From: Liolophura sinensis
Lineage: Eukaryota > Mollusca > Polyplacophora > Chitonida > Chitonidae
NCBI RefSeq assembly: GCF_032854445.1
Contig: NC_088300.1
Span: 3,408,001-3,472,000, forward strand
Reading direction: 5' to 3'
DNA length: 64,000 bases
Shown: in pieces, positions 26,501 to 34,255 of the stretch
Layout: the number at the start of each line of letters is the position of its first letter
Numbering within the stretch: the first letter of the stretch is position 1
Position numbers and translations under genes: made by a program
The notes under the pieces: model-generated
What the model saw: the letters and a program-made list of their open reading frames with translations, nothing else
Told to the model about the DNA's origin: nothing
Databases searched by the model: none

Positions 26501-27677
26501 ACATAAATGCTGTGTTAAACCTCCGCCAAGAGACGGACCAATGTCACATAAATGCTGTGTTAAACCTCTGTCAAGAGACAGACCAATGTCACATAAATGC
26601 TGTGTTAAACCTCCGCCAAGAGACAGACCAATGTCACATAAATACTGTGCTAAACCTCCATCAAGAGACGGACCAATGTCACATAAATGCTGTGTTAAAC
26701 CTCCGCCAAGAGACGGACCAATGTCACATAAATACTGTGTTAAACCTCTGTCAAGAGACAGACCAATGTCACATAAATACTGTGCTAAACCTCCGTCACA
26801 TAACCAATGTCACATAAATACTGTGCTAAACCTCCATCAAGAGACGGACCAATGTCACATAAATGCTGTGTTAAACCTCCGCCAAGAGACAGACCAATGT
26901 CACATAAATACTGTGTTAAACCTCCGTCAAGAGACATGTATATTGCATGTATATACATGTGTATTTTGTCAAATCATGGAAATTTTGATGTATCCCCTCT
27001 AATAGTGCTTCCACTTTACTTTATATCTTGTCACTTTTACAGGCTGAGAAGTGTAAGTTTGTGTTTGGACTGTTTGAGCACAAGTTCTACCACATGAGAG
27101 TAGATCACCATTTAGTGTCCTGCTCATGGAAGTCTTGTGGCCAGTTACTATCCACAGCAGATGAGAAAGCAGTAAGTGGGTTGATAAATTAATGTGAAGG
27201 TGGAGATATTTGATTAAATCATTTGATATTCCTGCTGTGGCTCTGTTTTATTCATTTATATATGGAAACAAAATATGTAAAACACAGGCTTTGCCAAACA
27301 CTGTGATTCACCACAGGTTTCATGAGGGTTCCTCCAAGGAACAAGAAGCATTAGTATATCAAGGGGCATAATTCCATTTCCTAGTGTAAAATCTTGTGGT
27401 TCATATCATATATAGGTTAATAGGAAGGTTTCAAATTGAATTCTGTGTAAGTTATACAAAACCTGTATTGAAGAGAGTGCAAAATTTACAGTTATATCTG
27501 TTAAACTCAATATTGTTAATATCTTTCGTCAGTTGTTAAGCTGGTGTGTGTGATTGACCTATTTAAACTGAAGCTGTTTCACCTCTGATCTCCGGTACCT
27601 TAACTTCTTTCTCTGTCAGGTTCATGTTTGTGTTGTAGATTGATGATCACATGACCAGACATCTTCTGAAGTCCTGA
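5498..27677 (+). CDS. ZNF106: ZNF106-like zinc-finger and WD40 protein, 18 coding exons
   Basis: Coding exons: 5498-5578, 8478-8536, 9153-9434, 9925-12658, 12927-12990, 13167-13339, 13669-13720, 14041-15931, 16174-16321, 18221-18367, 19295-19411, 19912-20100, 21046-21108, 22882-23013, 23447-23521, 25539-25610, 27043-27171, 27639-27677. They sum to 6447 nt, every GT-AG phase agrees, and the product is 2148 aa (human ZNF106 is about 1.9 kb of residues). Domain order is that of ZNF106: N-terminal zinc-finger pair (aa 19-75), long disordered region, short helical module (about aa 1082-1149), WD40 propeller (about 1790-2085), and two CxxxxC zinc fingers (about 2091-2145). The vertebrate protein is a nuclear RNA-binding factor linked to splicing and neuromuscular maintenance; the same role here is inference. 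The start is the first ATG after an in-frame TGA at 5495. Introns hold many tandem arrays and repeats. Confidence 0.92.
5671..6808 (+). repeat. 17-bp minisatellite in ZNF106 intron 1
   Basis: Roughly 65 tandem copies of CCTGACAAGTCACTCAA and variants (CTCAA/CTCCT/TCATC tails, GACAAG/GCCAAG). It starts about 90 bp after the exon 1 donor. Each unit holds the imperfect palindrome TGAC-AA-GTCA. Confidence 0.95.
7422..7735 (+). repeat. Diverged direct duplication, about 166-bp period
   Basis: TATATACCTCTGATCAGGAT at 7422 recurs as TATATACCTCTGAGCAGGAT near 7588; both are followed by AGCCTT, TGTTTA, GTAATRTTTGTTAG and TTTCTTTC. An old two-copy duplication in intron 1. Confidence 0.65.
8058..8324 (+). 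mobile_element. tRNA-derived SINE, family A, full-length copy
   Basis: Head GGCCTCCGTGGCTTAGTCGG with A box (TGGCTTAGTCGGTTAGCGC), B box (GAGTTCAAGTCC), body ending TACGGCGTAAAACACCAATC and an A tail. The 11-bp target duplication AAAAGTGAGTG is perfect (8047-8057 and 8325-8335), so the insertion is recent. Located in ZNF106 intron 1. Confidence 0.95.
8478..8536 (+). CDS. ZNF106: ZNF106 exon 2 (second half of zinc finger 1)
   Basis: A 59-nt exon between TTAG and GTAAGT coding DLKEHFWSLSHHKKVEGVS. The spacing from Cys19 to the first His is 12 residues, as in the vertebrate finger, which is why this short exon is accepted. It ends in phase 2 and joins exon 3 exactly (AA|G). Confidence 0.85.
8899..8946. 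repeat. Long palindrome around (TA)n
   Basis: GGTGTTTGTTATGT at 8899-8912 and its exact complement ACATAACAAACACC at 8933-8946 flank an alternating TA/TG core. Perfect 14-bp arms; it could extrude as a cruciform or be an AT-rich MITE remnant. In ZNF106 intron 2. Confidence 0.85.
9153..9434 (+). CDS. ZNF106: ZNF106 exon 3 (zinc finger 2, proline-rich segment)
   Basis: Codes CTVCFTSCHSLEDYGKHLES, a C-x2-C-x12-H type finger with a following H in SEKH, then a charged helix (KERKAAQERK) and a proline-rich stretch. In the vertebrate protein this finger pair starts the polypeptide in the same arrangement. Acceptor CTACAG, donor AG|GTGAGT, phase 2. Confidence 0.92.
9925..12658 (+). CDS. ZNF106: ZNF106 exon 4 (2.7 kb, disordered region with coding minisatellite)
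   Basis: Encodes aa 141-1052. In order: a Trp/Gly/Asn-rich segment (QSWHN, QPWQG, SGWHGYSGDW), RGGRGG, a long Lys-rich basic tract, 14 copies of a 17-residue Ser/Thr repeat, then a segment with a VKSPRSWRDRHK basic helix and an IKTEP sumoylation-type motif. The Trp-rich start resembles the RNA-binding WG-rich region of vertebrate ZNF106. The exon opens at GTTGTAG|GGC in phase 2 and ends at AGG|GTAAGA in phase 0. If the intron were retained the frame runs on through RVRF to a stop at 12710-12712. Confidence 0.92.
10687..11400 (+). repeat. Coding minisatellite, 14 x 51 bp
   Basis: Consensus peptide SRSTSATPVESSGPTSV. Units differ by a few substitutions (STS/SKS/STR, VE/VD/VK/AE, final V/A/E). 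The first four units alternate STS and SKS, which suggests a 102-bp doubling step. Because 51 is a multiple of three, other frames and the antisense strand are also open through the array; those frames are not considered genes. Ser/Thr-Pro content suggests a disordered, phosphorylatable segment. Confidence 0.95.
12927..12990 (+). CDS. ZNF106: ZNF106 exon 5
   Basis: Short 64-nt exon after CTGTTTCAG coding KQTSHHNSRSLTEHEEEASVK, an acidic linker with no recognised fold. It begins in phase 0 and ends A|GTAAGT in phase 1, the only arrangement that connects exons 4 and 6 in frame. Confidence 0.85.
13167..13339 (+). CDS. ZNF106: ZNF106 exon 6 (helical module, first part)
   Basis: Codes VNRVLELSMKEEALREDIQE and on to LDRRRNQ. 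This matches the conserved helical element of vertebrate ZNF106 (LNISLREEEL...), likely a coiled coil used for protein contacts. The donor is GTGATT, weaker than the others, but the phase and family match support it. Confidence 0.92.
13669..13720 (+). CDS. ZNF106: ZNF106 exon 7 (helical module, end)
   Basis: A 52-nt exon coding LLKEEESLRAERMKILQ, completing the helix begun in exon 6; vertebrate ZNF106 has the same ...RIQILQ ending. Acceptor TTTTAG, donor G|GTGAGT. Confidence 0.92.
14041..15931 (+). CDS. ZNF106: ZNF106 exon 8 (1.9 kb, disordered linker to the WD40 domain)
   Basis: Encodes aa 1149-1779, mostly Ser/Asn/Thr-rich and probably unstructured. It contains a VVVKVEPLSDTED sumoylation-type site comparable with VQIKQEP in the vertebrate protein, and two basic clusters (KKPRKSQK...KKPQRKK and RRRTKRRR) that look like nuclear localisation signals. 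The donor AA|GTAAGT runs straight into a (TA)n tract (15937-15960). Confidence 0.92.
15937..15961. repeat. (TA)n microsatellite at the exon 8 donor
   Basis: The alternating TA tract begins right after GTAAGT, so length variation here sits within the region bound by U1/U6. Confidence 0.9.
16174..16321 (+). CDS. ZNF106: ZNF106 exon 9 (WD40 blade 1)
   Basis: Codes KKFTGPDCNVTCVKVHQNQ followed by LYVCYNGYCARKFDLS, a WD-type blade in which the usual W-D ending is K-F-D. Acceptor TTCTACAG, donor AGT|GTAAGT. Confidence 0.92.
16505..17968 (+). repeat. 40-bp minisatellite in ZNF106 intron 9
   Basis: About 36 copies of a 40-bp unit with core TCACTCAGGCCAGGAATTTT then ACTCTTACCAGTATGCTTAC. Variants alternate (TTCACCTACC versus ACTCYTACC), indicating higher-order copying. 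Long open frames through the array arise from the lack of stops in the unit, not from a gene. Confidence 0.95.
17975..18075 (-). mobile_element. SINE family A fragment (3' part)
   Basis: Minus-strand match to the family A tail and body: ATTGGTATTTTATGCCGTAC, CAAGAATATTTC, CAGCATTGTGGTGGGAGAAA. Old and truncated, directly after the 40-bp array. Confidence 0.7.
18221..18367 (+). CDS. ZNF106: ZNF106 exon 10 (WD40 blade 2)
   Basis: 49 codons, phase 0 at both ends: one blade ending in GDGQVLFIFNAK. The preceding intron carries the 40-bp minisatellite and a SINE remnant. Confidence 0.92.
19295..19411 (+). CDS. ZNF106: ZNF106 exon 11 (WD40 blade 3)
   Basis: 39 codons: DKIRCLHCRWGHMFMGLNNG then AVMIYDLK. 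The RxLCLHxRW signature is shared with the same blade of vertebrate ZNF106. Confidence 0.95.
19797..19871 (+). repeat. 17-bp direct repeat, 4-5 copies
   Basis: ACATGTATGTGTTAAGT repeated just upstream of the exon 12 acceptor in ZNF106. Confidence 0.85.
19912..20100 (+). CDS. ZNF106: ZNF106 exon 12 (WD40 blade 4)
   Basis: 63 codons: AITCVTSATEGVRKIICVAS, then DASIGVFDASSGVMLRTLGG and HTG. The EGxRK and GxxLRTLxGH signatures match vertebrate ZNF106 closely; this is the best-conserved exon of the gene. Confidence 0.96.
20528..20625 (+). repeat. Dispersed repeat D, copy 2 (ZNF106 intron 12)
   Basis: Diverged second copy: ATACTTACTAGACTGAATAT, GTCTGTTGGCCCAACAG, ATTGTAAAATCAAG. Family unidentified. 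Confidence 0.55.
21046..21108 (+). CDS. ZNF106: ZNF106 exon 13 (WD40 blade 5)
   Basis: Short 63-nt exon coding QLFSVSGDGRTLVHDIC, the outer strands of a blade. Acceptor TTCTTCAG, donor TGT|GTAAGT. Confidence 0.93.
21282..21695 (+). repeat. 46-bp minisatellite in ZNF106 intron 13
   Basis: About nine copies of GCATCCCTATGACAATATGA followed by CATGTTTTCCTCATGGACTTAACCAA, with small indels. Confidence 0.92.
21696..22480 (+). mobile_element. Decayed transposon-like insertion with zinc-finger ORF remnant
   Basis: From about 22066 a broken reading frame can be followed: MLKSKGTSSESV, FLLWDF, then after a frameshift TRLQCKVCLEHISK, a stop, SHVDGITYVHKSNVTRYVKS and LHDWTKRK. C-x2-C followed by a KSNVxRYxKSxxLHDW element resembles the N-terminal zinc finger of hAT/ZMYM-like transposase-derived proteins. 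The left part (21700-21770) has a weak tRNA-like AGTTGGTAGA motif. No terminal repeats were found; the family assignment is tentative. Confidence 0.35.
22882..23013 (+). CDS. ZNF106: ZNF106 exon 14 (WD40 blade 6)
   Basis: 44 codons, starting TGALDQILTRAG and ending LTAGYDKFIRSYNFG; the corresponding vertebrate blade ends TACLDKFVRVYEL. Confidence 0.95.
23447..23521 (+). CDS. ZNF106: ZNF106 exon 15 (WD40 blade 7, inner strands)
   Basis: 25 codons: RQKVEQMYYGAGYGVLTCMI then MYNGM. It matches the YGGHKDMIMCM segment of vertebrate ZNF106. Donor ATG|GTCAGT. Confidence 0.93.
23627..23782 (+). mobile_element. SINE family A, 5' part, interrupted by a LINE
   Basis: GGGGGCCTCCGTGACTCCGT, GAGCTCAAGTCCAGCTCATG and CACTTGTGGATGAGCATGGG follow the family A consensus as far as CCACCATAATGCT, where LINE sequence begins. 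A piece of family A tail (GCGTGAAACACAAATCAAAC) reappears at 24818 beyond the LINE. Confidence 0.75.
23783..24816 (+). mobile_element. 5'-truncated CR1/L2-type LINE, reverse transcriptase C-terminus
   Basis: Reading frame LDENLKFNFCVNHV, SVSKLFSILRKNRTLFQEII, LPRIYYCLSIWGNCSKDLLN, LQKTAARLMLSVDRQTPTTV, FQKLKWLTVYQLVDYCKVIN is the thumb/C-terminal part of a CR1/L2-clade reverse transcriptase. After a frameshift the usual RYSGPVLWN box follows (FKNRYLQ near the end). The 3' UTR ends AAATAAAGCCATTATTATTA, a typical LINE terminus. Non-functional. In ZNF106 intron 15. Confidence 0.85.
25539..25610 (+). CDS. ZNF106: ZNF106 exon 16 (end of propeller, start of zinc finger 3)
   Basis: 24 codons: LFTGNRDGLVEVLPYNPQVC then CPCE. 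The last Cys residues open zinc finger 3. Its 3' end and donor are the source of the tandem array that follows immediately. Confidence 0.94.
25591..25830 (+). repeat. Exon-edge minisatellite: exon 16 3' end plus 5' splice site
   Basis: The first unit is the real exon end and donor, AAGTGTGCTGCCCCTGTGAG then GTGAGTATGT. It is followed by about seven units starting at 25621, 25651, 25684, 25717, 25752, 25784 and 25816 (TAGTGTGCTGTCCATGTGAG-like then GTGAGTTTATAT-like), 30-35 bp each. The unit starting 25651 keeps GAG|GTCAGT, a usable-looking donor; others have lost the GT. Confidence 0.9.
25998..26937 (+). repeat. 45-bp minisatellite in ZNF106 intron 16
   Basis: About 21 copies of ATGTCACATAAATACTGTGC then TAAACCTCCGTCAAGAGACAGACCA. 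One frame reads MSHKYCAKPPSRDRP repeatedly for about 290 codons, a second is also open. It ends about 105 bp before the exon 17 acceptor. No acceptor at its left edge and no frame link to exon 17, so it is taken as intronic. Confidence 0.95.
27043..27171 (+). CDS. ZNF106: ZNF106 exon 17 (zinc fingers 3 and 4)
   Basis: 43 codons. Completes finger 3 (C-x4-C-x12-H-x4-H, using Cys from exon 16, KCKFVFGLFEHKFYHMRVDH) and starts finger 4 (CSWKSC). The same pair ends vertebrate ZNF106. If the donor AGCA|GTAAGT is skipped, the frame meets TAA within a few codons and finger 4 is lost. Confidence 0.94.
27639..27677 (+). CDS. ZNF106: ZNF106 exon 18 (last 12 codons and stop)
   Basis: After GTTGTAG the sequence codes IDDHMTRHLLKS and TGA. 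HMTRH provides the two zinc-binding histidines missing from finger 4 (C-x4-C-x14-H-x3-H), and the total length becomes divisible by three. These two facts are the evidence for such a small terminal exon. Confidence 0.88.
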   Translation: MDDHMTRHLLKS

Positions 27678-28400
27678 GGGGTAGACACAGTACAGGCGTA
27701 CATAGCGGGGAGTAACTCTCCAAGGGCTGTGTGCCAGTGTGCTGTTTTCTTCCTGTTTTTCACACCAAGAATATTTTGACATTCTTGCTGTTATTTTTTT
27801 AAAACAAAGCACTGCAGCAACGCAAGAGAGCAGTTTTGTGTTGTCAAATAGAGAGTATAACATGGGGTAAGATTATACCCCCTGATGCTCCAGACCAGCA
27901 GACACACAGTGTATTAAGAGGGTACTGTGACCACACATCTAAGCCAGCTGGAATGACCAGGCGACATGTGTATGCATCTGCTGGTCTAAACTTGTGATAC
28001 TAATGAAAACATGAGGCAGAAATTCTCTGTATTCAGGATATATTTAGCATAATCTGCCTGTATAATGAACATGTATGGAATTATTAAATAAGCGGTACAT
28101 GGACTAGTTTGATAGGGCTTCGAGACGACAGCACTGTTTGGCCTCCTAAAGCCTAGTAATCTCTGGATGAGGCACCCATGGATTTTCTTTGCACAGGTTT
28201 ATAAGGTGATCCTAAGCACTCGAGTGTTATTTATTTCATTTTTTGTATGAAAATAAACGCCATGTTTATTGGTGGTGCTTGATTTGAAATTTGATTTCAT
28301 TAACAAGCGCAAGTTGTGTATGAAGTCATGAAAAATAAATATTCTTGTTTATATACTCTATGGATTTGATCTTTGAATTACTGATTATTTATTGTAATAT
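27678..28400 (+). other. Probable 3' UTR of ZNF106
   Basis: Non-coding sequence after the stop. AATAAA signals occur at 28252-28257 and 28334-28339, each a plausible poly(A) site. Which is used cannot be decided without transcripts. Confidence 0.5.
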
Positions 28401-29029
28401 TTTTCTAGTTCGCTTGCTGAACCAGTCAATTTTCTACATCTGCTGCAATAAGGTTTGAATGCAAGTTCTACTAATTCACAGCATTTTGCCAGGGGTGAGG
28501 AGTGCAGTTCTGTGGCACCCTTTAGGCTTTGCAGTTCATTAATCACTTTTTATTTACTGATATTACTGGGCAGATCAAAGCAAACTAATTTCATTGACCA
28601 ATTGGTCACAGGTTCAAATCTAGGTACAGTTCATTCCACTCCATCTTTACATGTATGACAGGTAGTCACTTCACGCACCGGCTGAATCTCCCATGTTCTG
28701 CTCAGTTTGCTCCACCCATAAACCTGCCCACCATCATACTCATCAAAAGCAGTCAAGTATAAAGTTCAAAACCAACTAAAAAAAACATAATAGTACCATA
28801 GGGGAGAAAAGCTATGTTCTGAATGATTTAAACTCTAATACTTTGTCTATGTACCATGTTTGTTTTTTTGTGGGAAAAGGAACATATAAAGTACACCCCA
28901 ATGAAGGCTAATGTTTGCACTATTCTAACACAGTACATACAAGAGTTTCTGTCTAACCTGACGCTTGTGGTTATCTTCATTTTAAGAGATTTAACACCAC
29001 ACTTTTATACCCTCTGCAGGGAGACCTGG

Positions 29030-29290
29030 TGATGTCACTGTACACTTCACACCAGTAAATTAATTTGATAGGTGTTTTTATGCTGTCGCTGTAGAATTTT
29101 CCACTTTTATGAGGGCAGTGGGAGGATGAAAATGAGCGTGCCCAAAGTGAAGCACCGACCATGGACAAGTATTTGAGACAAGTCTCAGCTTAAAGTCACT
29201 CTTGAAACAGTGAGAGAAGAATTCAAACACACAACCTCATTGGGTATGGAAATCTGAACCATGTATGCTAGCAAGGTCCCCTCAGTTTCC
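29030..29290 (-). mobile_element. SINE family C, diverged copy
   Basis: GGCAGTGGGAGGATGAAAAT, GAGCGTGCCC and CACCGACCATGGACAAGT parallel the better copies, and a degenerate B-box (GTTTGAATTC on the minus strand) lies near 29220. Confidence 0.4.
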
Positions 29291-29802
29291 AAGAATTTGC
29301 AATGATCTAGAAAAGTTGCGTGACATGTACATTAGCAATGTGGTCTATAGTACATATCTTACAATATACAAATTTGACTACATTTTTTAAAAAAATCTAA
29401 AAAGAATAGTAAGGTAATTTCAGATAGCGTTTAAAAATTCTTCTACTGATGCTTACCACATTTATATACTTTCTTCATTTTAACTGAAATGATATATAAA
29501 TCCAAGAATTGTCATTTAACACATTTTTATTTCAAAACAATTCATTCTGCATAGTTTTTGTTCAATTAGAGATCACTGTACAGAGTCCTACGTCACAATG
29601 CTACAGAACATGTATCACTCATCTCAAAATATAATCTGTAGGAGACCCTGACCCCAGTTTCAGGAAGCTGTCAGTAGTCAAGACTTATTAGTATTTTGTG
29701 GAATTCTTCCTGAAGCTATACCCTAGTTTTAAGTTTTATATGAAAGTCAAGGAAAATGAAGGTAAGTTTTAGCGCAACAAACTCTTTTGAAGTTAAGGCT
29801 AA

Positions 29803-30115
29803 GTCTGACGGCTTCATGATCCTGGGGCCTAAGGTCATTACCCCCAACAGTGCTAAGTCTGATGGCTTCATGATCTTGGGGCCTAAGGTCATTATCCAAA
29901 CGGTGCCAAGTCTGACGGATTCATGATCTTGGGGCCTAAGGTCATTACCCAAAACGGTGCCAAGTCTGACGGCTTCATCATCGTGGGACCTAAGGTCATT
30001 ACCCAAACCGTGCTAAGTCTGACAGCTTCATCATCATGGGGCCTAAGGTCATTACCCAAACGATGCGAAGTCTGACGGCTTCATGATCCTGGGGCTAGGT
30101 CATCACACTAACAGT
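29803..30115 (+). repeat. 51-53-bp minisatellite, six copies
   Basis: Unit GCTAAGTCTGACGGCTTCAT then GATCCTGGGGCCTAAGGTCATTACCCAAACG with small variants; intergenic or in the PPP5C 3' UTR. Confidence 0.92.
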
Positions 30116-31261
30116 GCTATTAACAACATACGTTAACACAGGTCTTAGTGAAAGTGTTCACCAAACTAAGCAACGCTAACACATAGTGTGCGCTGATTAT
30201 CATGGCATATGGATGATACACAAATGTTCAACATACAGGTAAATTGCTCAAAGGAGGGGAAATTAATAATTACGAAATTTTGTATTTGTTAATGGTACAG
30301 TTTGGCATGGCAAACAGTATTCATGCCAACACACTGCAACGGATTAAAAGTCAGTGAGGATTCTGTGATCTCTTGTTCATAACAATTAAAGCATGCATAT
30401 ATTCAAATGCAAATTAATGACATTTACAGTAAAGATATGTCAAACACTCTCTTTTGTAACAAAGACAAAATACATAAAACAGTCGTTAGCCCTGAACTGG
30501 CCTCTAAGTAGGAGTGGATTTACAGTCCTGACAAACACGTTTAGGGTAAACATGTGCTTACATGTACTGACTAAGAATTTCATTTAAATGCTTTAAAGTT
30601 CATGATTGGAATACTGCAAAACATAAATAAAACAAAGAGCTATGAAAGGAAATAAAATCCATGACCGCATTACCCCATCATAATGGTCAGGACAAATCGG
30701 CCAATCTAACACACAAGTAAATGCACAAGTCAAACAATCCATTTTCACACAATATTATAGCACTTTTGTTTAAATATCATCAACATTCATATTGGACTGC
30801 AAAACCCTATCCTTCTGAAGTTGAACCTTAAGTTAAGAGTACTACTAGTATTAGTGTTAATAACTTAAGTTACAATCATCTAAATGTAAATAAACAAATA
30901 CCTGTTTAAAACTCGAGCAAGTTGCTGGCTGGTGGAAAAGCTACCCTATTTCTTCTAAAATTTGGGACACCTGGTCTGCTTTATTTAGTAAATATATATG
31001 CAATTCTAGCAGGAATATTTTGTTTCTTTTTTCTCACATGGTTAGACCATCTAATATACAACATACTCATATCTTTACTTTTCCAAAAGGCTGGTAAAGA
31101 AATTTACTATTTTACTTTCAACACTACTAATATGTGTCCCAAATTTTAGAAGAATTAGGGTACTTCCTGTACTTAAATACTTTCAGGTTATGACAAGACT
31201 TACCTGCACAGATACACAGGGTTTACTTATTTATTTGATTCTTAATGAAGAATACTGACAA

Positions 31262-31560
31262 TTTTTCAGTTAACGTACACGATGGCAGTCAGTGATTTGT
31301 GTGGAGGAAAATGGAGTGCCTAGGGGACCAATTTTCTCACCTGTGATGTAGGGACATGCACACCAACCTGTTGGAAGACAAGCAGTCTTCAACAAACAGC
31401 AACACAAGCACTGCTGACCACTTACTGACACCATGGCTTTACAAGCAGTGATAGCGAGAGAGACTAAATATTCCCAATCCAAGGCCAGATTTGAACCCAC
31501 ACCTTGCATGGTCTAGTGACTGAATAGCAAGAACCTTTTTACCTCAAGACCATGGCCCGC
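31262..31560 (-). mobile_element. tRNA-derived SINE, family C, best copy
   Basis: On the minus strand: GGGCCATGGTCTTGAGG, a B box GGGTTCAAATCTGGCC near 31488, then AGCCATGGTGTCAGTAAGTG, GAAGACTGCTTGTCTTCCAA, TGTCCCTACATCACAGGTG. The tail GGAGGAAAATGGAGTGCC recurs in three other places in the window. Confidence 0.65.
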
Positions 31561-32330
31561 CCCCTACATGTAGCTATATGCTTTTTAGCAATCAGATGCT
31601 ACATGTAACATTCACACATAATAATAAATGATGATATATCCCTCTTTTAAAGCAGTGTTTTACACTAACATTCCTCAGTGAATAATATCAGCACTATGAT
31701 TTGTTCTGAAGATCACATCCACCATGGAGTTTAAGTTTAACCTGGAACACAAGCCTCAACACACATGCTCCACATGGCATAAAGAGAGGCAAGCCATTCA
31801 AAATGAAATCAGTGCTGTATGGGTCCCTTGCCATCTTCTTGACTTTCCTTACAAAGCATGAAGCACAATTTCAATGACAATTTTTATTAACGCTGGGATC
31901 TACCTTGGAATTGGGAGAGCTTTGTAAGGCTGGTCCCAGTAAGCTGACATGAGCTTAGCACTATGTGAACAACAGCTACCAGACTGAAGACATTTAAGTA
32001 CATTGTGGTACACCTATTATTACTTGGCACAGATTCATTAATATTCTATTCTTACATCATAAAACATTATCACAAGTATAAAACTACCGGGTGTATGTAA
32101 GGTCCTCACATCAGCAGATTTGTGATTATAGTTTGAAGCTGACACTGATAGTTGGTCCCTTTGTTCCTGGTCATCTAGCTACTTCGTGATTTAAAGAATG
32201 CAAATATCAGCCTTGGGATTTAATTCCTTGCTGAATACATATATCCTTGATATTTGATTGCCTTAACTTCCGTAATAGAAATTTACTTGAAGGAACTGAA
32301 GGACAGCTTCGCTGTTTTGATAACATCCAA

Positions 32331-32350
32331 CAAAAAAAAAAAAAAAAAAC
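32331..32350. repeat. Poly-A tract
   Basis: About 19 uninterrupted A, possibly the tail of an old retroposon; no SINE body recognised next to it. Confidence 0.7.
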
Positions 32351-32696
32351 AGTTACAAGCTACGAGTGACATTCATATGAAAATACGTCGAGCAAGATTA
32401 AAATTACAGCCATGTAATTTGTGAACAGCTCCAAAAGGACTGTTCTTTGGTAGATGGAAGATGGTAACAATGGCATAGTGTTAACCTTAAATAAAGGCTT
32501 GACATGCTTTAATTACTGCATTATTTAATTGCTCAGTATTGAATATTTGCTTAAATAACCGTCACTGATTATGGCCATATATTGAGCATCATTAAACAGT
32601 ATTGAGAAATTTCCGCAATAAATTCTTCACATGGAAGACCTGCTCTCTTCTCATGCTGATCAGCTTATATTCGAGTGACATTTGGGTTGTATAGCC

Positions 32697-32895
32697 TGCC
32701 AGGATATGCAGCATTATGGTACAGGTGAAACAGTTATGTGACAGGATTGGACATTGTCGTATCTGCCAGGATATACAGCATTATGGGACAGGTGAAACAG
32801 TCATTTGACAGGATTGGACATTGTCGTATCTGTCAGGATATGCAGCATTATGGGACAGGTGAAACAGTCATTTGACAGGATTGGACATTTGTAAG
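32697..32895 (+). repeat. 67-bp direct repeat, three copies
   Basis: AGGATATGCAGCATTATGGG then ACAGGTGAAACAGTCATTTG and ACAGGATTGGACATTGTCGT; starts at 32701, 32768 and 32835, nearly identical. Confidence 0.92.
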
Positions 32896-33062
32896 GAATG
32901 TATCAGCACAGGTGGTTTAACACAAACAACCTTTTTTTCATGATCACTGTTCTTGACTAAAATTGTCTACCTATACTACACTTCACGTATTACCTCTGTC
33001 AAGGAAAACTGGTACTACCTTAGTATACTGTGTATCTGACCCACAAAGATGTGTAGAGATGA

Positions 33063-33375
33063 GAAAGAAAGTAAGAACATGAACATGTGTCAAAGTGTAA
33101 AGACCACATGAGAGAAAGATAAGAAGAACATGGAGATGTGACAAAGTGTAAAGACCACATGAGAGAAAGACAAGAACATGGAGATGTGACAAAGTGTAAA
33201 GACCACATGGGAGAAAGATAAGAAGAACATGAAGATGTGACAAAGTGTAAAGACCACATGAGAGAAAGATAAGAAAAACATGAAGATGTGACAAAGTGTA
33301 AAGACCACATGAGAGAAAGATAAGAAGAACATAAAGATGTGACACAGTGTGCAGATAACATGAGATAAGAGAAAG
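33063..33375 (+). repeat. 51-bp minisatellite, about six copies
   Basis: Unit CATGAGAGAAAGATAAGAAG then AACATGAAGATGTGACAAAG and TGTAAAGACCA. Three antisense frames stay open through it; none resembles a known protein. Confidence 0.92.
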
Positions 33376-33784
33376 ATAAGAACATGAAGTGACTACACAA
33401 ACACACTGTAGGACGAGACAGAATGTTAGAACTTGAAGATGTGACATCTATATGTGATATAGATAGAACCAGAGAAGAAGTGGTGCAATGCTGGTCACTT
33501 GTGGTATGCAACATATGAGTACAGGTCACATCACCAACTAAGGGTGAGGTGTTAACAAAACGGGACAAACCCCGTCACACAGTGCCTGTGACAAACAGGA
33601 CGTGCCCATGAAGACCTCTAACACAGGTACCCATGGTAACAACATATCACAATTATCTGTGACAACAAGCAAAAAACTGAGATTTCTCATCACAGAATGT
33701 GACCAACAACATAATCAAGAAAAAAACCAACACATGAAGTGAAAGCTTTAGTTCTAAAAAAAAACCCGAAAAAACCCGAAACAA

Positions 33785-34255
33785 TGTCAGTTTCAACTCA
33801 TCCATCTAAGAACCCGAGCAGCTAAATGAAGTATTATCCATTTATCTCGTGGTCTGAGCAGGGAGATGAAGATTCCTTGTTCATCTATGAATTTGAACAA
33901 TAACTCCAGTATTTTCGTTCATCTAGAGGTTTGAGCAGAAAGAATTTGATGATATATTTAGTCGTCTTGAGCAGGCTGCAATATTCTTCATTCATATAGA
34001 AGTTTGTACAGGAACTTAAGTATTCTGTTTATCTTGAATCTAAGAAAAAATCCATTATTCAAAAAGTTATTCCTCATTTTCCTGGAAATCTGAGCAAGGA
34101 CTTTCTTAAGTATTCTTCATTTGTCTAGAAATCTGAGCAAGCACTTTCTTAAGTATTCTTCATTTGTCTAGAAATCTGGGGCAAGTACTTTCTAAATTAT
34201 TCTTCATTTATCTAGATACTTGAAAAATTCTTCATTTATGTATAAATCTAAACAC
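33785..34255 (+). repeat. Diverged tandem repeat, about 45-48 bp
   Basis: Best copies are TATTCTTCATTTGTCTAGAA then ATCTGAGCAAGCACTTTCTTAAG (34060-34250); weaker copies with CATCTAGAGGTTTGAGCAG extend left to about 33785. Confidence 0.65.

Noticed and set aside
32983-33568. Antisense frames (154 and 182 codons) resembling a hydrophobic repeat protein
   Set aside because: Translation of the 51-bp minisatellite; no family match.
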